A stretch of DNA of 15,927 bases. Origin: CAZBBB01 sp964490005 (GTDB taxonomy: Bacteria; Planctomycetota; B15-G4). The notes under the pieces are model-generated. The model worked only from the letters and a program-made list of their open reading frames with translations, had not been told where the DNA came from and searched no databases. Shown here piece by piece: positions 7,958-13,985 of this stretch. Location of the stretch: contig CAZBBB010000074.1 of assembly GCA_964490005.1 (NCBI GenBank), forward strand, positions 1-15,927. The letters are read 5' to 3'. Both the position numbers and the translations under genes were made by a program. How positions within the stretch are numbered: the first letter of the stretch is position 1; each line of letters starts with the position of its first letter.

Positions 7958-7968
7958 TTCGATCACCT
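7958..7968 (-). promoter_or_regulatory. Strong Shine-Dalgarno deciding the start at 7957
   Basis: On the minus strand AGGTGATC (8 bases complementary to the 16S 3' end), followed by GAA, precedes GTG 7957. The AGG core is about 8 bases from that codon. This is the longest anti-SD match I noticed in the window and supports the shorter start. Confidence 0.6.
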
Positions 7969-8000
7969 GCGGGAGAGGGGCGAGGGTGCCGGGCGGGCCG

Positions 8001-8006
8001 ATTCTA
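8001..8006 (-). promoter_or_regulatory. Possible -10 element for the hypothetical membrane protein
   Basis: ATTCTA on the plus strand reads TAGAAT on the minus strand, five of six matches to TATAAT in otherwise GC-rich DNA. It lies 43 bases before the chosen GTG. No good -35 is visible at 16-18 bases, so this is only a candidate. Confidence 0.3.
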
Positions 8007-8063
8007 ACGCCGTACGCGCGTCCGGGGTAGGAAGGCCCCCGGCGGCTTGCGCGGCCGCCCTTG

Positions 8064-8085
8064 GTACGATGGATCGCTATCGTAC
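8064..8085. promoter_or_regulatory. Perfect inverted repeat upstream of the DUF1573 operon (operator candidate)
   Basis: GTACGAT (8064-8070) and ATCGTAC (8079-8085) are perfect 7-base arms around the 8-base spacer GGATCGCT, ending 33 bases before the DUF1573 ATG. TACGAT could double as a weak -10. The 8-mer GATGGATC in the left half recurs at 8104-8111. The symmetry fits a dimeric repressor site or an RNA hairpin in the leader. No cognate regulator gene is in the window. Confidence 0.4.
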
Positions 8086-8118
8086 GGCCCCGACCCCGAA
8101 CTTGATGGATCCCGCACG

Positions 8119-9231
8119 ATGCTCCACGCCGCCCGTCTGTCCTGCGCCCTGATCGCCCTGCTCCTCGCCGCGCGCACCGCCGCCGCGCAGGAGGTCGTCG
8201 CTCCGGCGCCCGCGCCCACGCTCGTCGCCGAGCCCGCGCTCATCGACTTCGGCGACCTGTTCGACGGCGAGCCGGCGCGCTCGAGCGTCGTCTTCCGCAA
8301 TGCGGGCCAAACCGACTGGGCCGTGCAGCAGGTCAAGACGACCTGCGGCTGCACGCTCGCCACGCTGCACGGCCCCGACGGCGTGCAGCTGCCCGCGCTC
8401 CCCACCCAGCCCGGCGTGCCGGTCGTCACGCTCAAGCCGGGCGAGTCGATGAGCGTCGGCGTCGAGCTCGTCACCGCCAACGCGCACGGGCAGGTCGAGA
8501 AGTACGTCCAGGTCTGGCCGATGGACGCCTCGGGCATGATGGTGCAGGTGCCCGTGCGCGGCCGCGTCAGCAAGGCCTTCGCCATCTCGCCCGAGCACGT
8601 CAACCTCGAGAAGATCGGCAAGACCGGACGCGTCGAGCACACGCTCGTGCTGCAGTCGCAGCTCGTCGACGCCTGGACCATCGACGGCTTCGAGTCGGCG
8701 CTCGAAGGACAGGACCTGCCGCCGGGTCTGTCGTTCGAGGTGCTCGACACCGAGGGCGTCGCCCGCCGCGTGCAGCTGGTGTTCGAGGGGCCGCGCGCGG
8801 TCGGGCCGGTCACGGCCCGCGTGCGCATGCGGCTCGGCCACGAACGCGTCAAGTCGGTCGAGTTCTACGTCTACGGCATCGTCGAGTCCGACGTCGTGTT
8901 CGACTCGGGCAACCCGACCCTGCCCGAGAGCATCAGCTTCGACCAGATGCCGCCCGACTCGAAGGTCACCCGCACGCTCAAGATCACGAACCGCGACCCC
9001 GCGACACCCTACGTCGTGTCGGCCGTCGAGATGCAGGTGCCTCCGACGCAGACCGAGTTCTTCCGGACCGAGCTGCGCGAGGTCGAGCCCGGCGTGCGCT
9101 ACGAGATCGACGTGACGGCCGACGCGAAGGTCAACCAGAGCTTCTTCCGCGGCAACCTCGTGCTCGTCGCCGACCACCCCGACGTCCCGCGCAAGGTCGT
9201 GACCTTCCACGGTTGGGTGCGGCGCAACTGA
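8119..9231 (+). CDS. Exported DUF1573 domain protein
   Basis: 370 residues beginning with a clear Sec signal peptide: a short basic start, the hydrophobic core CALIALLL, and a probable cleavage after AAA before Q24. A DUF1573 domain follows at about 37-150, recognised by the LIDFGDLFDGE start, the VVFRNAG strand, and TTCGCTLA with C76 and C78, then KPGES and the extended-chain-type strand pattern. These are ASH/MSP-like Ig beta-sandwich modules common in Bacteroidetes and Planctomycetes. A second, weaker beta-sandwich repeat probably spans about 265-370 (SISFDQMPPDSKVTRTLKITN). The molecular role of the family is not established; an extracytoplasmic structural or binding role is likely. I chose ATG 8119 because it begins the signal peptide; a longer frame from 8047 adds only non-conserved residues. 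It is the first gene of a three-gene operon. Confidence 0.88.
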   Translation: MLHAARLSCALIALLLAARTAAAQEVVAPAPAPTLVAEPALIDFGDLFDGEPARSSVVFRNAGQTDWAVQQVKTTCGCTLATLHGPDGVQLPALPTQPGVPVVTLKPGESMSVGVELVTANAHGQVEKYVQVWPMDASGMMVQVPVRGRVSKAFAISPEHVNLEKIGKTGRVEHTLVLQSQLVDAWTIDGFESALEGQDLPPGLSFEVLDTEGVARRVQLVFEGPRAVGPVTARVRMRLGHERVKSVEFYVYGIVESDVVFDSGNPTLPESISFDQMPPDSKVTRTLKITNRDPATPYVVSAVEMQVPPTQTEFFRTELREVEPGVRYEIDVTADAKVNQSFFRGNLVLVADHPDVPRKVVTFHGWVRRN

Positions 9232-10748
9232 GCCGGGCGGCGCTGCGCTCGGCGCGCCTGCTGGGCGCGGCCCTGCTGCTCGCGGGCGGCCTGCTGCCGG
9301 CCTGCGGCGGCGACGGCGCGCGCGATCTGACCATCGTCGTCGTCTCGCTCGACACGACGCGGCCCGACCACCTGTCGGCCTTCGGTGCCGCGCGCCCGAC
9401 CACGCCGCACCTGGCGCGGCTGGCGGCCGAGGGCGCCGTCTTCACCAACGCCCGCTCCACGAGTTCGTGGACGCTGCCCTCCCACATGTCGCTGTTCACC
9501 GGCCTGCCGCCCGGCCTGCACGAGGTCGTGCTCGACTTCCAGGCGCTCGACCTCGGCCGGCGCACGATGGGCGAGATCTTCCGGGACGCGGGCTACCGCA
9601 CGATGGGCGTCTTCTCCGCGCCGTACGTGCACGGCCGCTTCGGGTTCAAGCGCGGGATGGACTTCTACGAGCGCGGCACGCTCGACCCGATGATCTTCGA
9701 CCTCGCCCCGGGGCAGCTCTCGGAAGAACTCGCCGCACGCGAGTTTCGCAGCCACCGCGAGGTCACCAGCAAGCTCGTCGTCGACCGCGGCCTCAACCTG
9801 CTGCGCAACTCGCGCTCCGACCGCAATCTGCTGTTCCTGCACCTGTTCGACCCGCACTACGACTACCGCGCGCCGGCGCCCTTCGTGAAGCGCTTCGTCG
9901 ACCCCGGGTACAAGGGCCCGGTGACCGGCGACCTGGTCATGTCGCGCCCGGACATCATCCACGCGGGCATGCCGGAGGCCGACCGCCGCCACCTGCTCGA
10001 CCTCTACGACGCCGAGATCGCCTGGGTCGACGAGCAGCTCGGCCGCGTGCTGGCCGAGCTGGAGGCGCAGGGACGCCTGCAGAGCACGCTGATCGTCGTG
10101 GTCGCCGACCACGGCGAGGAGTTCTTCGAGCGCGGGCGCATCGGCCATCGCGCCGGGCTGCACGACGAGGTGCTGCGCGTGCCGCTGCTCGTGTGGGGTC
10201 CCGGCGTGGGCGTGCCGGCCGGACTGAGCAGCGACGCGTCGGTCTCGCTGTGCGACGTGCTGCCGACGCTCATCGATCTCGCCGGCCTGCCGGCCGAGCC
10301 CGGCGTCTGGGGCCGCAGCCTGCGGCCGGTGTTCGAGGGCGGAACGCTGCGCCCGATGCCGGTCACGGCCGCGCTGACCTTCGTGTCGGCCCAGCCGCGC
10401 GACTACTACGTCCTGCACCAGTCGCTGGTGCTCGACGGGATGAAGGTGCTGCGCACGATGCACGTGTCCTGGTCGGCGCAGGACGAGCGCAACCTGGCCG
10501 GGAAGCCCGACCCCGACAGCGTCGTGTACCAGGTCTTCGACCTGGCCGCCGATCCCGGCGAGACGACCGACCTCTACGGCAGCGATGATCCGCGCGTGGC
10601 GCGCATCGTGGACGCGATGGCCAGCGAGGACGCGCGGCAGCTGCAGGCCTTGACCGAGTTCCGGCCGCAGGGGCTGCCGGCCGACAGCCGCTTCGACATG
10701 AGCCTGCTCGATTCGATCCGCGCCACGGGCTACGGCGCCGGGCAGTGA
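9213..10748 (+). CDS. Sulfatase-fold lipoprotein with Thr-type active site
   Basis: 511-residue alkaline phosphatase/sulfatase superfamily hydrolase. The N-terminus is a lipoprotein-type signal with a likely lipidated Cys at 31 (LLPAC). Metal-site residues follow the family: D47 in SLDTTRPDH, D299-H300 in ADHGE, and H312. D213 and H215 (FDPHYDYRAP) fit the substrate side. The place where sulfatases carry the Cys/Ser converted to formylglycine (C/S-x-P-x-R) reads T87-L-P-S-H91, so formylglycine cannot form there. A Thr nucleophile, as in phosphodiesterases and phosphoethanolamine transferases of the superfamily, is more likely. The C-terminal VYQVFDLAADPGETTDLY is the usual sulfatase tail. Start: TTG 9213 overlaps DUF1573 by 19 bases; a CTG at 9228 would give the 4-base overlap used elsewhere here. 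The substrate is probably an envelope glycan or lipid head group. Confidence 0.88.
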   Translation: MGAAQLSRAALRSARLLGAALLLAGGLLPACGGDGARDLTIVVVSLDTTRPDHLSAFGAARPTTPHLARLAAEGAVFTNARSTSSWTLPSHMSLFTGLPPGLHEVVLDFQALDLGRRTMGEIFRDAGYRTMGVFSAPYVHGRFGFKRGMDFYERGTLDPMIFDLAPGQLSEELAAREFRSHREVTSKLVVDRGLNLLRNSRSDRNLLFLHLFDPHYDYRAPAPFVKRFVDPGYKGPVTGDLVMSRPDIIHAGMPEADRRHLLDLYDAEIAWVDEQLGRVLAELEAQGRLQSTLIVVVADHGEEFFERGRIGHRAGLHDEVLRVPLLVWGPGVGVPAGLSSDASVSLCDVLPTLIDLAGLPAEPGVWGRSLRPVFEGGTLRPMPVTAALTFVSAQPRDYYVLHQSLVLDGMKVLRTMHVSWSAQDERNLAGKPDPDSVVYQVFDLAADPGETTDLYGSDDPRVARIVDAMASEDARQLQALTEFRPQGLPADSRFDMSLLDSIRATGYGAGQ

Positions 10749-12037
10749 GGCGCCGGCGTCGCGGCGCGCGCCGGCTGGCGGGCCTCGTCCTGCTCGTCGT
10801 GCTGCTGGAGCTGGCGCTGCAGGCCGCCGCGCCGATCGTGCAGGGCCTGGCGTCCCGCGGCGGCGAGATCGCGCGCCCCGAGACGGCGCTGTCGATCCTG
10901 TGCGTCGGCGACAGCAATACCTTCGGGCTGCATGTCCCGCGCGCATGGAGCTATCCCGAGCAGTTGCGCGCCCGCCTCGCGCCGCGCTACGAGCAGCCGG
11001 TCGTCGTGTTCAACCGCGGCGTGCCCGGACAGAACACGGCGCAGGTCGCGGCCCACTTGGACGAGGATCTCGCCGCCAGCCGACCGGCGCTGGTGCTCGT
11101 GCTGGCGGGCATCAACGACACGTGGAATGACGACGCCGAGGGCGCCGGCATGCTCGGGCGCCTCGCCGGCCTGCGGCTCGTGCGGCTCGTCCGGGTGCTG
11201 CTCGCGGGCGTCACGACGGCGCGGCCCTTCGAGGTCGGGACCGACGCGGAGGGCGAGATCGTCGTCGACCGCGGCGAGGGCGCTCGGCGCGTGAACGCCG
11301 CCGGCGCCTCGATCGTGCGCAGCGGCGAGGAACTCGCGCGGCGCCTGCGCGCCGGGCTGTCGGAGATCGTCACGCGCTGCCGCGACCACGGCGCGCTGCC
11401 CGTGCTGATGACCTACCCCGAGTTCCAGGGCGAGTTCGCCACGGCCAACGCGGGCATCCGCTCGCTGGCGGCCGAACTCGACGTGCCGCTCGTCGACCAT
11501 GAGGCCGCCTTCGCGGGCCACTTCGCGCGCGAGGGCTACGCGACGCTGATGTTCAACGACCACCACGCCAACGTGCGCGGCTACCAGCTCGTCGTGGACG
11601 GCATCGTGGAGGCGCTCGACCGCAGCGGCCTGCTGCCGCCCGAGCGCGCGCCTCCGGCGTCACGGTCCGCGGACCCGGCGCCGCGACCGAGCGCCGGCCT
11701 CGTCGCGCGGGGCCTCGACCAGCTCGCGCTGGCCGGCCCGCCCGACGCGCCCTTCCAACTGCTCTACAGCGCGACCGACGGCGACGGGCTGACGATCGAG
11801 GGCCGCCACGTGCCGCTCACCCCCGACGAGGTCACGGCCCTCGCGCGGCTCGAGCCCAGTTGCTCGGGTCGGCTGGGTCGGGACGGGAGCGCGCTGCTGT
11901 CCACGCCCGCGCGCGTGCGGGCCGCCGCCGGCGACGCGCCGCTGCGCGCCTGCCTGCTCATTCTGGCCGAACCGGGTTCCCGGGGGCCGGCCGTGACCGA
12001 CGCGTCGCAGGCCGTGCTCGTCCGGCCCGGGCCCTGA
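10745..12037 (+). CDS. Membrane-anchored SGNH/GDSL hydrolase with C-terminal extension
   Basis: 430 residues. An Arg-rich start and one hydrophobic segment (about 11-33) anchor it in the membrane with the body outside. SGNH blocks: GDSNT (55-59, nucleophile S57), N90/G92 with GVPGQNT (block II), GINDTW (122-127, N124) and NDHHANVRGY (271-280, catalytic His 273 or 274). The usual catalytic D-x-x-H shows N at the expected Asp position if H274 is used, with D272 displaced. Family members are esterases, lipases or O-acetyl transfer/removal enzymes on polysaccharides. About 130 residues after the domain (300-430) match nothing I recognise. GTG 10745 overlaps the upstream TGA as GTGA, so it is co-translated with the sulfatase-like lipoprotein. 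That pairing suggests joint processing of surface polymers (inference). Confidence 0.87.
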   Translation: MRRRRRGARRLAGLVLLVVLLELALQAAAPIVQGLASRGGEIARPETALSILCVGDSNTFGLHVPRAWSYPEQLRARLAPRYEQPVVVFNRGVPGQNTAQVAAHLDEDLAASRPALVLVLAGINDTWNDDAEGAGMLGRLAGLRLVRLVRVLLAGVTTARPFEVGTDAEGEIVVDRGEGARRVNAAGASIVRSGEELARRLRAGLSEIVTRCRDHGALPVLMTYPEFQGEFATANAGIRSLAAELDVPLVDHEAAFAGHFAREGYATLMFNDHHANVRGYQLVVDGIVEALDRSGLLPPERAPPASRSADPAPRPSAGLVARGLDQLALAGPPDAPFQLLYSATDGDGLTIEGRHVPLTPDEVTALARLEPSCSGRLGRDGSALLSTPARVRAAAGDAPLRACLLILAEPGSRGPAVTDASQAVLVRPGP

Positions 12038-12052
12038 CCCGCCTGCCGGCGT

Positions 12053-12073
12053 CCGCCCGCCGCTCGCGGGCGG
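12053..12073. terminator. GC-rich hairpin between convergent genes
   Basis: CCGCCCGC (12053-12060) and GCGGGCGG (12066-12073) form a perfect 8-bp stem with loop CGCTC, lying between the stop of the SGNH gene (12037) and that of the GGDEF-like gene (12078). There is no U-tract on either strand; it is a likely bidirectional terminator of the type common in GC-rich genomes. Confidence 0.5.
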
Positions 12074-12077
12074 GGCC

Positions 12078-12581
12078 TCACGAGGCGACGGCGACCGAGT
12101 CCCCGCCCTTGGCGAGCACGCTTTCGAGGGCCTCCTCGGCGCGCTTGAGCACCGCATCGAAGAAGATCGATTCGTCCCCGTCGATGGAGGCCACTCCGGC
12201 GCTGATCGAGACGCGCAGGCGACGATCGTCGACGCGCACCTCCAGGCCCGCCACGCGATCGTGCAGGCGCCGCGCGAGCAGGGTCGCCCCTTCGATCGGC
12301 GTGTGCGGCAGCAGCATCACGAAGCGCTCGCCGAGCCGACCGACGAAGTCGCAGCCGCGCGAGTGCCGGTTGAGCAGGTCGCCGATCGAGGCCTCGACCT
12401 CGTCGCGCACGCCCGAACCGTGCAGATCACCGAGGCTCGCGAGCCGATCGATCTCGACCAGCATGCACGAGAGCTGGTACTGGTAGCGGCGCGCCCGGGC
12501 GAACTCGATCTTCAGCAGATGGAGGATCTGCGTGTAGCTGAAGATGCCCGTGTCGTCTCCCCGGCTCGTCCGCGTGTCCAT
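12078..12581 (-). CDS. Degenerate GGDEF domain protein
   Basis: 167 residues, essentially one GGDEF domain without any sensor domain or membrane segment. The fold is recognisable: FARARRYQYQLSCMLVEID (27-45) matches the alpha1/beta1 region, CDFVGRLGERFVMLLPHT (77-94) the signature hairpin, and VSISAGVAS (124-132) the late strand. The active-site motif is broken: R-Y-G-G-D-E-F reads R82-L-G-E-R-F87, one residue shorter and without the catalytic Asp-Glu. It probably does not make c-di-GMP. Degenerate domains can bind nucleotides or act as protein-interaction modules, but which applies here is unknown. The ATG at 12579-12581 has no Shine-Dalgarno. A weak TACAGT (-10-like) lies only 7 bases upstream, which would imply a leaderless or nearly leaderless message if real. 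Confidence 0.83.
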   Translation of the reverse strand: MDTRTSRGDDTGIFSYTQILHLLKIEFARARRYQYQLSCMLVEIDRLASLGDLHGSGVRDEVEASIGDLLNRHSRGCDFVGRLGERFVMLLPHTPIEGATLLARRLHDRVAGLEVRVDDRRLRVSISAGVASIDGDESIFFDAVLKRAEEALESVLAKGGDSVAVAS

Positions 12582-12664
12582 GCCGTGGACTGTATCGTCC
12601 GAGGCGGCCGAAAGCTGAACGCGGCGACCTCGCCCGGTCGCGCGCGTGTCGGGGTGCGCGCGAC

Positions 12665-12703
12665 AAAAAAAGTTGGTCCTGCCCGCGAGCGGACAGGACC
12701 AAC
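12665..12703 (-). terminator. Strong Rho-independent terminator, leftward
   Basis: GTTGGTCCTG (12672-12681) and CAGGACCAAC (12694-12703) are perfect 10-bp arms. The stem continues through one C/A mismatch into CCG/CGG, leaving a CGAG loop. On the minus strand the hairpin is followed directly by seven T's (plus-strand A-run 12665-12671). It is the only textbook intrinsic terminator I see in the window. The nearest upstream stop codon on that strand is at 13020, over 300 bases away. Confidence 0.85.
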
Positions 12704-12873
12704 CATGAAGGTCGGCAGTCGCCAGGACTGGAGATGGCGGTTGGGGAGGGAAAAACGGCTCGAGCCCCGACGCCTACCGACTTCGAAGATCGTGTGGTCG
12801 CGCCGGCACTCGGGTTCTCGGACCCCCCGGCGCGTCCCAGCATCGTGACGCCCCGCCCCCTGCGAGTCAAATG

Positions 12874-12909
12874 CCTCCCCACAGCCTCTCCACAGACTCT
12901 CTCCAGACT
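12874..12909. repeat. Three short degenerate tandem repeats
   Basis: CCTCCCCACAG, CCTCTCCACAGACT and CTCTCCAGACT follow one another, sharing a CTCYCCA(CA)G core. On the minus strand they read as a purine-rich GGAGAG/GTGGGGAGG run. They resemble weak DnaA-box ends (CCACA) but lack the TTAT half. Confidence 0.4.
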
Positions 12910-12996
12910 GTCCCCGGCGGCGTCCCGGCCGACTCGCGCCCCCGTCGGCGCTCCGGCCGGGCAACGCTGACCGACCCACGGCGCTGCGCCGCACGA

Positions 12997-13011
12997 GGCC
13001 CCGCCGGGGCC
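12997..13011 (-). terminator. GC hairpin just after the TPR-like gene
   Basis: GGCCCC-GCC-GGGGCC (12997-13011) is a perfect 6-bp stem 9 bases beyond the stop at 13020; a 12-base palindrome CCGGGGCCCCGG overlaps it at 13004-13015. It has no U-tract, so it is an attenuating hairpin or a weak terminator at best. Confidence 0.3.
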
Positions 13012-13019
13012 CCGGAGCC

Positions 13020-13985
13020 TCAGCGCCCCCCGCCGACCGGCTCGGGCGCCGGCTCGAGCGGCGGCACCTGGTTGCGCATGGCGGCCGCCAGGGCCCGGAA
13101 CTCGGGCCGCCCGCGCAGGCTGATCAGGTCGCCGTCCTTCTCCATCCAGGCCGCGTCGGTGAAGCCCACCGCGTGCGCGGCCGCCAGATGCGAGAGCGCC
13201 TCGTCGGGTCGTCCGCCGAGCGCGCGGATGCAGGCGAGGTTGTAGTGGGCCCAACGCGTCTCGCGGTGGCCCGGCAGGTGGTCGCAGAGCCGGCCGAACC
13301 ACAGCGCCGCGTTCTCGAAGTCGTCGAACTGCTGGTAGTGGTAGCCGATGTCGAACAGTACCTGCCGGCCGAAGCGCACGTCGGCGAAGGCGTCGGAGTC
13401 GATCGAGGGGTCGAGCAGCCGGTCGAGCTTGCTGCGCACGTATTGTTCGAGCACCTCGATCTTCTCGAGGATCGCGCGGCTCTGCCCGTCCTTGGCCAGC
13501 GCGAAGCGCGCATACAGGCTGAGGTCGGCGCGACGCACGCTCGCGATCCACTCCGGGTCGTCGGCCGCCGCGCGCAAGCCGTCGGCCGACTGCATCTCCG
13601 TGCCGAACTCCTGCAGCGGCGGGATGAGCAGCGGCTGCAGGGCCTGCTCGACGGCCGGCCCCGAGGCCGCCTCGGCGATGGCCATCACGGCCACGACGCG
13701 CAGCACGTGGTGCAGCTCGGGCGCGTGCGCGATCCGGGCCAGTTCGTCGAAGCGGTCGGCGACGTGCTGGAACTGCCCGTCGTAGAAGCCCGGCACCGAG
13801 CCGTCCTGCAGCGTCGCGGCCAGCAGCAGCGCCGTCTCGATCATGCGGTCGCCGCCCGCATCCGGCGCGGCCGGCGCGGGCCGCTCGAGATACCAGGGCG
13901 AGGGGCCCGCCGCGCCGTCGCCGGCCTGCGCCGCCGCCAGGCCGCCGCCCGCCAGCAGCAGGGCCAGCCCGTGCAGGGCACTCAC
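13020..13985 (-). CDS. Exported helical-repeat (TPR-like) protein of unknown function
   Basis: 321 residues. The N-terminus is a signal peptide (HGLALLLAGGGLAAAQA, probable cleavage near residue 20), followed by a Pro/Ala-rich linker to about 45 and then an all-helical body. The C-terminal part shows a TPR-type pattern: HYQQFDDFENAALWFGRL, then ETRWAHYNLACIRALGGR and EALSHLAAAHAVGF, closing with DLISLRGRPEFRALAAAM. That ending is typical of tandem TPRs in secreted proteases and periplasmic scaffolds. No catalytic motif is seen. GTG 13983-13985 is chosen because GGAGGTG lies 7 bases upstream and the start overlaps the tyrS stop as GTGA. It is probably periplasmic and co-expressed with tyrS by position, with no obvious functional link. 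It ends with a Pro/Glu/Gly-rich tail. Confidence 0.85.
   Translation of the reverse strand: MSALHGLALLLAGGGLAAAQAGDGAAGPSPWYLERPAPAAPDAGGDRMIETALLLAATLQDGSVPGFYDGQFQHVADRFDELARIAHAPELHHVLRVVAVMAIAEAASGPAVEQALQPLLIPPLQEFGTEMQSADGLRAAADDPEWIASVRRADLSLYARFALAKDGQSRAILEKIEVLEQYVRSKLDRLLDPSIDSDAFADVRFGRQVLFDIGYHYQQFDDFENAALWFGRLCDHLPGHRETRWAHYNLACIRALGGRPDEALSHLAAAHAVGFTDAAWMEKDGDLISLRGRPEFRALAAAMRNQVPPLEPAPEPVGGGR

Larger units (their letters stand above)
12582..13019. other. 438-base region without a convincing gene
   Basis: Open frames exist on both strands but look random: Arg/Pro/Ser-rich, without motifs or ribosome sites. The stretch holds a strong leftward intrinsic terminator (12665-12703), a short degenerate tandem repeat (12874-12909) and a GC palindrome next to the stop of the downstream gene. 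A leftward transcript ending at the terminator, as either an independent small RNA or a long 3' UTR, would fit. I found no tRNA, tmRNA, RNase P or SRP RNA signature on either strand. Confidence 0.6.

Noticed and set aside
12807..12832. tRNA-like T-arm (GGTTC/GGACC motifs) in the intergenic region
   Set aside because: The loop lacks the TTCRA consensus and no acceptor, D or anticodon arms can be built around it.
12874..12909. DnaA-box-like CCACA repeats as a replication origin
   Set aside because: Only 6-7 of 9 bases match TTATCCACA, there is no AT-rich unwinding element, and no dnaA or dnaN gene lies nearby.
12734..12970. 78-codon plus-strand open frame in the long intergenic region
   Set aside because: Pro/Arg/Ser-rich random-looking translation, no ribosome site and no motif; it opposes the likely leftward transcript.
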